Below, one piece after another: positions 17,229 to 25,558 of a stretch of DNA of 64,000 nucleotides. A program made the position numbers and the translations under genes. The stretch covers positions 62,001 through 126,000 of the forward strand of contig NZ_CALNVW010000030.1 of the NCBI RefSeq assembly GCF_940670765.1, read 5' to 3'. Each line of letters opens with the position of its first letter. Within the stretch, counting starts at the first letter, position 1. This DNA is from Streptomyces sp. A 4/2. GTDB lineage: Bacteria > Actinomycetota > Actinomycetes > Streptomycetales > Streptomycetaceae. Below the pieces are notes generated by a model, which had not been told where the DNA came from, searched no databases, and was given only the letters and a program-made list of their open reading frames with translations.

Positions 17229-17261
17229 TGCGAAACGGGAGCGGTGACGAGACCGGCGCGG

Positions 17262-18242
17262 CTACGACGCGGCGGCGGCGCGCGCCGCCATCCGCGCCTT
17301 GCGGGCCGCGAGCTTCTCGTCGAACTTGGCGGCCTCGGAGTCCAGGCCCCCCATGTACATCCCCAGCTCTTCCTGCGCCTTGAGCCCCTCCGGGCCGAGC
17401 CCGTCGATGTCCAGGACCTTCAGGTAGCGCAGCACGGGCTGGAGCACGTCGTCGTGGTGGATCCGCATGTTGTAGATCTCGCCGATCGCCATCTGCGCGG
17501 CGGCCCGCTCGAAGCCGGGCATCCCGTGACCGGGCATCCGGAAATTGACGACGACGTCGCGCACCGCCTGCATGGTGAGATCGGGAGCGATCTCGAAGGC
17601 CGCGCCCAGCAGGTTGCGGTAGAAGACCATGTGCAGGTTCTCGTCGGTCGCGATCCGCGCCAGCATCCGGTCGCACACCGGGTCGCCCGACTGGTGGCCG
17701 GTGTTGCGGTGCGAGACCCGGGTGGCCAGCTCCTGGAAGGCGACGTACGCGACCGAGTGCAGCATCGAGTGACGGTTGTCCGACTCGAAGCCCTCCGCCA
17801 TGTGCGCCATCCGGAACTGCTCCAGCTTGTCCGGGTCCACGGCGCGCGAGGTCAGCAGGTAGTCGCGCATCACGATGCCGTGCCGCCCCTCCTCCGCGGT
17901 CCAGCGGTGCACCCAGGTGCCCCAGGCGCCGTCGCGCCCGAAGAGCGAAGCGATCTCGTGGTGGTAGCTGGGGAGATTGTCCTCGGTCAGCAGATTGACG
18001 ACCAGTGCGACCTTGCCGATGTCCGTGACCTTGGACTGCTCCGGCTCCCAGGCCTTTCCGTCCTCGAACAGGCCCGGGAAGTTACGGCCGTCGCTGAACG
18101 GAACGTACTCGTGCGGCATCCAGTCCTTGGCGACCTTGAGATGGCGGTTGAGTTCCTTCTCCACCACCTCTTCCAGCGCATACAGCAGTCGGGCGTCGGT
18201 CCACGCGTCCGAACTGCCGAGGTGGGGAGAGGTGATCGTCAC
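17262..18242 (-). CDS. acyl-[acyl-carrier-protein] desaturase (diiron)
   Basis: 326 residues from a GTG start with AGGAG upstream. The family's diiron ligand motifs are present: TEDNLPSYHHE, EEGRHG, a second-half Glu in FQELATRVSHRN, and DENLHMVFYRN. This matches soluble stearoyl-ACP desaturase-type enzymes, close to actinobacterial DesA proteins. It would introduce a double bond into acyl-ACP chains in the cytoplasm and so tune membrane fluidity. The promoter region holds a duplicated palindrome, described separately, that is likely to be a repressor operator. The C-terminus ends in an Ala/Arg-rich tail. Confidence 0.9.
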   Translation of the reverse strand: MTITSPHLGSSDAWTDARLLYALEEVVEKELNRHLKVAKDWMPHEYVPFSDGRNFPGLFEDGKAWEPEQSKVTDIGKVALVVNLLTEDNLPSYHHEIASLFGRDGAWGTWVHRWTAEEGRHGIVMRDYLLTSRAVDPDKLEQFRMAHMAEGFESDNRHSMLHSVAYVAFQELATRVSHRNTGHQSGDPVCDRMLARIATDENLHMVFYRNLLGAAFEIAPDLTMQAVRDVVVNFRMPGHGMPGFERAAAQMAIGEIYNMRIHHDDVLQPVLRYLKVLDIDGLGPEGLKAQEELGMYMGGLDSEAAKFDEKLAARKARMAARAAAAS

Positions 18243-18270
18243 GGGTGCTCCTGGGGACGGGAGTGGTACC

Positions 18271-18302
18271 TACGGATTCGTAGGTTACGTATCCGTAGGT
18301 TA
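18271..18302 (-). promoter_or_regulatory. duplicated operator-like element upstream of the desaturase
   Basis: Two copies of TACGNATNCGTAGGTTA (18271-18287 and 18286-18302; 15 of 17 bases identical) lie in tandem with a 15-base period, and each contains the palindromic core TACGNATNCGTA. They sit 29-60 bases before the desaturase start. TetR-type lipid regulators commonly use such dyads; the cognate regulator is not identified. Confidence 0.65.
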
Positions 18303-18431
18303 AGGCGGCAGTAAGGCCCCGCCAACCCCCGCTTCCGATATGCGCCCGTACAGACCGCTATGTGCGCAGGTCATGCGGGCACACGGAGAGCCAGGTCACT
18401 CAGCGTTCGCACGTTCCGGCTCCTGTGATGT

Positions 18432-20063
18432 TCACCGGAAAGGCCCCACGGCGCCCTCCCCGTCCTCCCCGCTCCCGCCGAGCGTGAGCCACCGGGTGAT
18501 CCCGATCGACTCCAGGAACGGCAGGTCGTGACTGGCCACGATCAGTGCCCCCTCGTACGCGTCCAGGGCGGCCGTCAGCTGGCGCACGCTCGCCATGTCC
18601 AGATTGTTCGTCGGCTCGTCCAGCATCAGCAGCTGCGGCGCGGGCTCCGCGAGCAGCAGCGCGGCCAGTGCCGCGCGGAAGCGCTCGCCGCCCGACAGTG
18701 TTCCGGCCGGCTGATCGGCGCGGGCCCCCTTGAACAGGAAGCGGGCGAGCCGCGCCCGGATCAGATTGTTGGTCGCCTCCGGCGCGTTGCGTGCCACGTT
18801 CTCCACGACGCTCAGCCCGTCGTCGAGCACGTCGAGGCGCTGCGGCAGGAACCGCATCGGGACATGTGTCACCGCCTCGCCGGAGACCGGCTCCAGCTGC
18901 CCGGCCAGGGTCCGCAGCAGCGTCGTCTTCCCCGATCCGTTGCGCCCGGTCAGGGCGATCCGCTCCGGGCCGTGCACGGTGAACTCGCCGTCGATCCCGC
19001 TCCCGTAAGGCAGCCGGAGATCACGCAGAGTCAGCACGCCCCGGCCGGGATGCACGACCGTGTGCGGCAGCTCGATCCGGATCTCGTCGTCGTCCCGCAC
19101 CGCGTCCGCGGCGTCGTTGAGGCGCTCCTTCGCCTCGTCGAGCTTCTCGGCGTGCATGATGCGGTGCTTGCCCGCGGATTCCTGCGCGGCGCGTTTGCGC
19201 GCGCCCATCACGATCTTGGGCTCACGCTTGCTGTCCCACATCTTCTGCCCGTACCGCTTGCGCCGGGCCAACTTCACCTGGGCCTCGGCCAGTTCGCGCT
19301 TCTGCTTCTGCACGTCGGCCTCGGCGACCCGGACCATGCGCTCGGCGGCCTCCTGTTCCACGGCGAGGGCCTCCTCGTACGCGGACAGGGCTCCGCCGTA
19401 CCAGTGGACCTCCCCGTCGCGCAGATCGGCGATCTGGTCGACGCGTTCGAGGAGTTCACGGTCGTGACTGACGACGACCATGAGGCCCGACCAGGCGTCG
19501 ACCGCCCCGTACAGCCGTCGGCGGGCGTGCAGATCGAGGTTGTTGGTCGGCTCGTCGAGCAGCAGGACGTCCGGCCTGTTCAGCAGCAGCGCCGCCAGCC
19601 TGAGCAGGACGGACTCCCCGCCCGAGACCTCGCCGACGGTCCGGTCCAGGCCGATGGAGCCGAGCCCGAGCTGGCCGAGTACGGCGTACGCGCGCTCCTC
19701 CACGTCCCAGTCGTCGCCGACCGCCGTGAAGTGCTCCTCGGCCACGTCGCCCGCCTCGATGGCGTGCAGCGCGGCCCGTGTCCCGGCGATGCCCAGGGCC
19801 TGGTCCACGCGCAGGGCGGTGTCGAGCGTCAGATTCTGCGGGAGGTATCCGACCTCGCCGGAGGTGCGTACGGCCCCTCCGGTCGGGGCGAGTTCACCGG
19901 CGATCAGTTTCAACAGGGTTGACTTCCCTGACCCGTTGAGGCCGATGAGGCCGGTACGTCCGGGGCCGACGGCCAGCTGGAATCCGTCCAGGACGGGGGT
20001 TCCGTCCGGCCAGGAGAAGGAGAGGGAGGTGCAGGAGATATGGGTGGTGGGGAGGGTAGACAT
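18432..20063 (-). CDS. ABC-F family ATPase (ribosome-associated / antibiotic-resistance type)
   Basis: 543 residues with two nucleotide-binding domains and no membrane segments. Walker A motifs are GLNGSGKST (about 42) and TGRNGSGKTT (about 370); signatures are VSGGE and LSGGE; Walker B regions are LLLDEPTNNLDL and LMLDEPTNNLDM. Between them lies a charged interdomain linker (about 230-310, rich in Lys, Arg and Glu), the segment that reaches the ribosomal P/E site in ABC-F proteins. ABC-F proteins relieve stalled ribosomes or protect against macrolides, lincosamides or pleuromutilins; the specificity cannot be read here. The 270-base region upstream has weak dyads but no convincing leader peptide. 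Confidence 0.9.
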   Translation of the reverse strand: MSTLPTTHISCTSLSFSWPDGTPVLDGFQLAVGPGRTGLIGLNGSGKSTLLKLIAGELAPTGGAVRTSGEVGYLPQNLTLDTALRVDQALGIAGTRAALHAIEAGDVAEEHFTAVGDDWDVEERAYAVLGQLGLGSIGLDRTVGEVSGGESVLLRLAALLLNRPDVLLLDEPTNNLDLHARRRLYGAVDAWSGLMVVVSHDRELLERVDQIADLRDGEVHWYGGALSAYEEALAVEQEAAERMVRVAEADVQKQKRELAEAQVKLARRKRYGQKMWDSKREPKIVMGARKRAAQESAGKHRIMHAEKLDEAKERLNDAADAVRDDDEIRIELPHTVVHPGRGVLTLRDLRLPYGSGIDGEFTVHGPERIALTGRNGSGKTTLLRTLAGQLEPVSGEAVTHVPMRFLPQRLDVLDDGLSVVENVARNAPEATNNLIRARLARFLFKGARADQPAGTLSGGERFRAALAALLLAEPAPQLLMLDEPTNNLDMASVRQLTAALDAYEGALIVASHDLPFLESIGITRWLTLGGSGEDGEGAVGPFR

Positions 20064-20336
20064 GGGTCTCCCGGTTGCTGGAAGTAACGGAGGGCAACGG
20101 GTGGAGACACCGCCGGGGCATGAAGAAGGCCCTGGTCCGGCAGGACAGCTCGGATACCGAGGTCACACGCGGTGCGCGCAGGTGTGATCACTGCACGTCA
20201 CGGTGTCTCAAGACCTCAGTAGAGCAACGTCCTACTCCGATCGACGACAACAGGGCCGTCGCCCACGGTACGGCCTGCGCCGGGCCGTCGCCAGCGATTA
20301 AACGGCACGTGCCGCCCGCCGGGGACGAGGCCGCTG

Positions 20337-20753
20337 TCAGCAGGCGTCGCGCAGCAGCTCCGCGACGTCCTGGTCGACGTCGAGATAGCTGTGCTCGCGC
20401 CCCGCGGGGACCAGCGCCTCGGTCTTCTCCAGGAAGCGGCGCAGCTCGGCGGTGTGGACGTGCACCATCGCGATGCCCTCGCGGGCATGGAACTCCAGCA
20501 CCGTCCGGTCGTAGCCGTACGGCCTGATCCGTACGTCTCCGAGACCGGCCGGTCCGGACACCCCGGCGGCCAGCAGCTCACGGGCGAAGGCCCAGCAGAC
20601 CTCGATGCCGGCCAGGGTGGCCTGCGGAGGGAAGCCCACGCTGACGGCGAAGGGGTCCTCGCGGTCGTAGCGCAGAGTGGTGGGGACGGTCTCCATCCGG
20701 GGCGCGGATGTGACCAGGCGAGCCTGGACGGCTTGTTCGACGACGTACGGCAA
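20337..20753 (-). CDS. ssgD: SsgA-like sporulation protein (SALP), SsgD-like
   Basis: 138 residues from a TTG at 20753, chosen because GAGGAGGGAG lies 5-15 bases upstream and the length then matches SALPs (about 135-145). An ATG much further upstream would add a non-conserved Arg/Gly-rich stretch. Family features include LRYDREDPFAVSVGF, WAFARELLAAGV, GDVRIRPYG and FLEKTEALVPAGREHSYLDVDQDVAELL. SALPs occur only in sporulating actinomycetes and control septum placement and spore-wall synthesis. SsgD influences lateral wall integrity in S. coelicolor. The symbol is based on sequence character and recalled position (SCO6722 after the laccase/wblH region). Confidence 0.8.
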   Translation of the reverse strand: MPYVVEQAVQARLVTSAPRMETVPTTLRYDREDPFAVSVGFPPQATLAGIEVCWAFARELLAAGVSGPAGLGDVRIRPYGYDRTVLEFHAREGIAMVHVHTAELRRFLEKTEALVPAGREHSYLDVDQDVAELLRDAC

Positions 20754-20885
20754 GGTCTCGCTCCCTCCTCGGGGTTCGGCTGACGATGCTCTCGAAGAGT
20801 CAGACGTTCGGCGGCGGCGATCCGTGCACCGGCCGCCGCCGTGACGTCCGTCACCCGCGTCCGTCACCCCGGGGGAGGGCGTGCG

Positions 20886-22436
20886 TCACCCTCCGGCCGG
20901 CCTCCACAGCACCGCGCTCGGCTCGGCGGGTGACAGGGTGACCTTCCCGCTCCAGTCGGCGAACGACGCCGTCGGCAGGTAGTCGCGGCCGAGGAAGAAG
21001 GCACGGGTGACTGCCGTGACGTCGAGGGTGGCCTCGCTCGCGCCGACCGGGGTGCGGATCGCGGTGATCTCCGCGATGTCGGCGGCCGTGGTGCCGGGCG
21101 GGAGTTCGACCGTGGTGGCGGCCGTACCGTCGCGGTTCACCGAGGACGTCGGTACGGCGTGGTCGGAGCGGTACACCGTGTCGCCGCCGCGCAGCCGGAC
21201 ACCGACGGTGAGGCCGACGTCGCCGGTGGCGCCCGCCGGGGCCGCGGTGTGGGCGACCGCGATGTAGAGGTAGTCGCGCTGGTCGCCGACCTCGGGGGTG
21301 GACGGGTCGGTGGGCGATTCCGTCCTGCCCTCGCGGACCATCTCCTGGGCCATCACCGGGTAGGTCCAGGCGTTGGTGTCCATCAGGTGCTCGCGCGGCT
21401 GCCCGGCGGGCAGGTCCTGCGCCGGGGAGAGCGAGAACCGCATGGGGTCGTCGACGCTGTCGCACATGTTGTTGTTGGAGGTACAGGTCTCCAGCAGCGG
21501 GCGGCCCCCGTCGAACTCGCCTGCGAACCGCAGCGTTTGATGGTCGGGGGCCTGGTAGACGCCGGTGCCGGGCACCCGGCGGCCGTGCGCGTCGATCTCG
21601 GTGCGGTAGACCCACTCGATGTCGGTGGTACGGCCCCAACGGGCCATCAGGGCGGGGGAGTCGGTGCCGCCGTCCTCGTTGCTCCAGATCACCGAGTACT
21701 GGAGCACGCGGTGGCCGGGCACGGCCGAGGGAAGGAACTCGTGCCACATGACCAGGGGGGTGTCGGTGGTGGCGCTCTGGAACTCCGTGCCGAGCGCGGG
21801 AATGTTCCGGCCGTACAGGACGGGCGCGTTGCGCAGGACCGTACCGGCGTCGGTGTCCTCGGGGGTGACGGAGACCGCGAGGGAACCCAGCAGCGCGCGC
21901 GTGGCACCGGCCGGGGAGCGGTCGGCCGCGAAGGCGAGACGCAGGGTGTGGTGCCCGGCGCGCAGATGTCCGAGCGTGAAGGAACGGGTGAGGGGCTCGC
22001 CCGAGGGGATCACGACATCGGTGGTGTACCGGCCGTCGGTGGACACGGACACCACGGCGGACTCGCTGCCCCTGGTCTGCCAGGAGACCCCGGGCGCCGA
22101 GGAGTCCAGGGTCAGGACCGCCTCCCCGGTGCGGGCCGTGGAGAACGCGACGCTTCTGGCGGGGCCGCCCCGCCGTACCTGGACGGCCGGTGGCGCGGGG
22201 GAGACGCGACTCGCCGACGCGCCGGACCGCGAGTGGGACGCCGGCCGGGACGCCGTGGCTGCCTGGGCCGGAGACATGACGCCCAGGGCCGCAGCGGCCG
22301 TCAGCGCCGCGGTGGCCGCGGCGGTGCTGAGCCGTGCCGTACGCCGTGCCGCGCGCCGCGATTGGTCCACTTTCCCGCCGCCGCCTCCGTATGCGCGCGG
22401 TCGCTCGCCCGTGTGCCCGTCCAAGTGCCTGCTCAT
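20886..22436 (-). CDS. secreted protein of unknown function
   Basis: 516 residues, not recognised as a known family. An RR-containing N-terminus (SRRAARRTARL) and a hydrophobic Ala-rich run ending in AQA (about 25-59) indicate export. The mature protein is beta-rich with no membrane segment or obvious catalytic motif. Notable pieces are a jelly-roll-like segment (DVVIPSGEPLTRSFTLGHLRAGHHTLRLAF), an acidic metal-site-like WSNEDGGTD, a Cys pair (ETCTSNNNMCDSVDD) likely to form a disulfide, and a second beta domain near the C-terminus. It could be a carbohydrate-binding or surface protein. It stands divergent from the GH84 gene, so a shared control region is possible. Confidence 0.6.
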   Translation of the reverse strand: MSRHLDGHTGERPRAYGGGGGKVDQSRRAARRTARLSTAAATAALTAAAALGVMSPAQAATASRPASHSRSGASASRVSPAPPAVQVRRGGPARSVAFSTARTGEAVLTLDSSAPGVSWQTRGSESAVVSVSTDGRYTTDVVIPSGEPLTRSFTLGHLRAGHHTLRLAFAADRSPAGATRALLGSLAVSVTPEDTDAGTVLRNAPVLYGRNIPALGTEFQSATTDTPLVMWHEFLPSAVPGHRVLQYSVIWSNEDGGTDSPALMARWGRTTDIEWVYRTEIDAHGRRVPGTGVYQAPDHQTLRFAGEFDGGRPLLETCTSNNNMCDSVDDPMRFSLSPAQDLPAGQPREHLMDTNAWTYPVMAQEMVREGRTESPTDPSTPEVGDQRDYLYIAVAHTAAPAGATGDVGLTVGVRLRGGDTVYRSDHAVPTSSVNRDGTAATTVELPPGTTAADIAEITAIRTPVGASEATLDVTAVTRAFFLGRDYLPTASFADWSGKVTLSPAEPSAVLWRPAGG

Positions 22437-22565
22437 CTGTGTCCTGGCCTCTCACTACGGTTCGGCTTCGATCACATCCGTGCTGTGCTCCGGAGAATGC
22501 ACTGCGCCACTGAACGGAAGTATGCGTGCGCATATCTGCTCGGAAAAGCCTTCCTGCACGCATCG

Positions 22566-22599
22566 TTGACACGGAAAGGGTCAAGTGGTCTAGTCCTCC
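22566..22599 (+). promoter_or_regulatory. GH84 promoter overlapped by a DasR-like (dre) site
   Basis: TTGACA (22566-22571), a 17-base spacer and TCTAGT (22589-22594) form a good promoter about 50 bases before the GH84 start. AGTGGTCTAGTCCTCC (22584-22599) covers the -10 and matches most of the palindromic dre consensus AGTGGTCTAGACCACT. DasR is the GntR-type N-acetylglucosamine regulator of Streptomyces, so repression in the absence of amino-sugar phosphates is expected. Confidence 0.65.
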
Positions 22600-22643
22600 A
22601 GAGCCCCGTTCCGGGGGCGGTGCCGAACCGTGGAGGATCGTTG

Positions 22644-25373
22644 ATGTTCCGCAAGCAGCCCGACGGACCACACCACAGGCCGCCCAGGCCTCTTCTCAGA
22701 CCACTGGCTTCCGGGCTCGCGCTGGCACTCGCAGCAGCCCCGCTCACCGCGGCGGTCGCGGCCGGGACCGCGAGCGCGGCCCCGAAACCGGTCGCCCCCG
22801 TCATCACCCCCACCCCGCAGGCGGAGACCGTCCGCTCCGACAGCGTCCGGATCACCCCGACCGTCGACGTCGTCACCGGCAGCACGACCGACGCCGCCGC
22901 GCTCGCCCTGGTGGAGAAGTCCCTGAAGGCGGCCGGAGCCACCCGGCTGGCCGTCGGCACGAAGAGCAGTGATCCCGGCAGGCTGGCGGTCTACGTCGGT
23001 GGCCCCGGCGAGAACGCGTCCGCCACCAAGGCCCTCGACGCCCTCGGCGTCAAGGGCACGCAGGGGCTCGCCGCCGAGGGCTATGTGCTCGCGGCCGGCC
23101 GGGCCCACGGCGACGGCGCGGGCCGGATCGTGCTCTCCGGCGTCGACGCGACCGGCACGTACTACGCCGCGCAGTCGCTCAGGCAGGTGCTCCCGCAGAG
23201 CAGCCACCCCGGCGGGTCCGTACACGGCCTGAACGTACGGGACTGGCCGTCCACACCCATCCGCGGCACCATCGAGGGTTTCTACGGAACCCCGTGGTCG
23301 CAGGCCGCGCGCCTGGACCAGCTGGACTTCTACGGCGCGCACAAGATGAACATCTACGTCTACTCGCCGAAGGACGACGCCTACCTCCGGGACAAGTGGC
23401 GCGACCCCTACCCGGCGGACCAACTGGCCCAGATCAAGGCCCTGGTGGACCGGGCCCGCGCCGATCACGTGCAGTTCACCTACGCCCTCTCCCCGGGTCT
23501 GAGCGCCTGCTACAGCTCCGACGCGGACCTCAAGGCGCTGATGGACAAGCTCCAGACCATCTGGGACATCGGCGTGCGGCAGTTCGCCATCCCGCTGGAC
23601 GACATCAGCTACACCAACTGGAACTGTGACGCCGACAAGACCAAGTTCGGCACCGGCGGCGGGGCGGCGGGTGCCGCTCAGGCCTACCTCCTCAACCGGG
23701 TCAACGAGCAGTTCATCAAGACCCACGAGGGCGCGCAGCCGCTCGAAATGGTGCCGACGGAGTACTACGACGTCACCCCGTCGCCGTACAAGACGGCCAT
23801 CGCCGAGCAGCTGGACAAGGACGTACTGGTCGAGTGGACCGGAGTCGGCGTCGTCGCCCCGACCATGACGGTCGCTCAGGCGCAGTCCGCCAAGAAGGTG
23901 TTCGGCCACTCGATCCTGACCTGGGACAACTACCCGGTCAACGACTACGTCACCAACCGGCTGCTGCTCGGGCCGTTCAGCGGGCGCGAGAAGGGGCTCG
24001 CCGACCAGCTCGCGGGCATCACCGCCAACCCGATGATCCAGCCGTACGCCTCGAAGCTCGCGCTGTCCACGGTCGCCGACTACACGTGGAACGACACCGC
24101 GTACGACCCGGACCGGTCGTACGGGGAAGCGGTCGACGAGATGGCGGGCGGGAAGGCCGACGTGGAGCGCGCGCTGCGGGCGTTCACCGACGTCAACTAC
24201 AGCTCCTCGCTGAACAAGCAGCAGGCGCCCGAGCTGTCCGCCGCGATCTCCGGCTACTGGGACGGCAAGGTGTCGGCCCGCACGCTGTCGGCGGCACTGC
24301 GGGAGCTGCAGGACGCCCCCGCCGTACTGCGGGCGAAGCTGTCCGACAAGGGTTTCCTCACCGACGCCGCGCCGTGGCTGGATTCGGCCGGGGCCTGGGG
24401 CACCGCGACGCAGACGGCGCTGACCATGATCGAGGACGCGAAGGCAGGCCACGGCGCAGCCGCGTGGACCGCCCGGCAGAAGCTGGCCGGGCTGGTCGCC
24501 AAGGCCAAGGCGCCGGTGTACGTCGACATGAACGGCGGGAAGATCCCGGTCGTGGTGGGCGACGGGGTGCTCGACACCTTCGTGACCCGGGCGCTCACCG
24601 AGCAGGGGAAGCTGCTCGGACTGCCGTCGAAGGCGGTGGGCCAGACAAATCTCGGTGTCTACTCCGGGAACGCCGCGGACCGGATGACCGACGGTGACGA
24701 CTCCACGTACTTCTGGAGCAGCGAGGCCGCGAACAACGGGGACTGGGTCGGCGTCGACCTCGGCTCCGAGCGGAGCATCAGTGACGTCAGCGTCGCGATG
24801 GCGAAGTCCGGCAGCGACAGCGACTACATCCACCAGGGTGTTCTGGAGTACTCGTCGGACAACAAGACGTGGCACGAGCTCGGTTCGTTCAAGGACGAGC
24901 CGACCGCCACGGCGAAGGCCCCGGCCGGCACCACGGCCCGTTACGTCCGCGCCCGTTCGACGGCCGACCAGACCAACTGGGTGGTCGTACGGGAGTTCCA
25001 CGTGGGCGGCGCCGAAGCACCGGCCGTGACGGGCAACCCGCCCGCGGCGGACGGCAGCACCCTGGCCGGCGCGGCGGACGGGAACGCGGAGAGTGTCTAC
25101 CGGGCATCGCGCGCCCCGAAGGCCGGAGAGTCGCTGGACGTGACCCTGCCGCAGGCGCAGCCGGTGCACACCGTGACCGTCCTGGCCCCTGACGGGGTGA
25201 CGGGCGTCAAGGCGTCCGTGCAGGTACGGTCGGGCGGAACGTGGCGGACGGTCGGAACGACGGCCGGCGCGTTCACCCAGATCAAGGTGAGTGCCGACGC
25301 GGCCGACGCGGTCCGTCTGCTGTGGGCCGACGGCTCGGCGGCTCCGCAGATCAGCGAAGTGGTCGTGCGATAA
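22644..25373 (+). CDS. secreted GH84 beta-N-acetylglucosaminidase / hyaluronidase-like enzyme
   Basis: 909 residues from the ATG at 22644 (GTGGAGGATC upstream). Order: signal peptide (about 1-47, ending ASA-AP); an N-terminal alpha/beta domain like that of GH20/GH84 enzymes (about 60-190); a GH84 TIM barrel (about 195-480) opening with IRGTIEGFYGTPWS and carrying the catalytic Asp pair D319-D320 in PLDDIS; a helical region; an F5/8 type C (CBM32-like) domain at about 670-800; and a final beta domain. GH84 enzymes remove terminal N-acetylglucosamine by substrate-assisted catalysis. The dre-like site and adjacent ROK regulator fit a role in scavenging GlcNAc from chitin, peptidoglycan or glycoproteins. 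Confidence 0.9.
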   Translation: MFRKQPDGPHHRPPRPLLRPLASGLALALAAAPLTAAVAAGTASAAPKPVAPVITPTPQAETVRSDSVRITPTVDVVTGSTTDAAALALVEKSLKAAGATRLAVGTKSSDPGRLAVYVGGPGENASATKALDALGVKGTQGLAAEGYVLAAGRAHGDGAGRIVLSGVDATGTYYAAQSLRQVLPQSSHPGGSVHGLNVRDWPSTPIRGTIEGFYGTPWSQAARLDQLDFYGAHKMNIYVYSPKDDAYLRDKWRDPYPADQLAQIKALVDRARADHVQFTYALSPGLSACYSSDADLKALMDKLQTIWDIGVRQFAIPLDDISYTNWNCDADKTKFGTGGGAAGAAQAYLLNRVNEQFIKTHEGAQPLEMVPTEYYDVTPSPYKTAIAEQLDKDVLVEWTGVGVVAPTMTVAQAQSAKKVFGHSILTWDNYPVNDYVTNRLLLGPFSGREKGLADQLAGITANPMIQPYASKLALSTVADYTWNDTAYDPDRSYGEAVDEMAGGKADVERALRAFTDVNYSSSLNKQQAPELSAAISGYWDGKVSARTLSAALRELQDAPAVLRAKLSDKGFLTDAAPWLDSAGAWGTATQTALTMIEDAKAGHGAAAWTARQKLAGLVAKAKAPVYVDMNGGKIPVVVGDGVLDTFVTRALTEQGKLLGLPSKAVGQTNLGVYSGNAADRMTDGDDSTYFWSSEAANNGDWVGVDLGSERSISDVSVAMAKSGSDSDYIHQGVLEYSSDNKTWHELGSFKDEPTATAKAPAGTTARYVRARSTADQTNWVVVREFHVGGAEAPAVTGNPPAADGSTLAGAADGNAESVYRASRAPKAGESLDVTLPQAQPVHTVTVLAPDGVTGVKASVQVRSGGTWRTVGTTAGAFTQIKVSADAADAVRLLWADGSAAPQISEVVVR

Positions 25374-25490
25374 CCGCGGGAACACCGCGTACTGATGGGG
25401 GCCGGGCGGCCACGAACCGCTCGGCCCCTCTCAACTGTCCGGGACCGTGGGGGAGTTGTCCTCGCGGTCCCGAACGGTTCCCGGCCGCGC

Positions 25491-25558
25491 CGTCACGCCG
25501 TGCGGGGTGTCACGCGGTATTGGGTGTCACGCCGTACGGGGTGTCACGCCGTCCCGAG
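25491..25558. repeat. four tandem 17-bp repeats
   Basis: Four head-to-tail units of 17 bases (25491, 25508, 25525, 25542), consensus TGTCACGCCGTACGGGG, lie between the GH84 and ROK genes. The last unit runs into the end of the ROK coding sequence and includes its stop. The units diverge slightly, so the array is not a sequencing artefact of identical copies. Confidence 0.8.

Noticed and set aside
20064..20191. A leader peptide gene upstream of the first ABC-F gene
   Set aside because: The candidate starts (GTG 20191 and an ATG further on) open frames that run far into the ABC-F coding region rather than ending before it, unlike known attenuator leader peptides.
25491..25558. CRISPR array
   Set aside because: The four 17-base units are directly adjacent with no spacers, and no cas genes are present.
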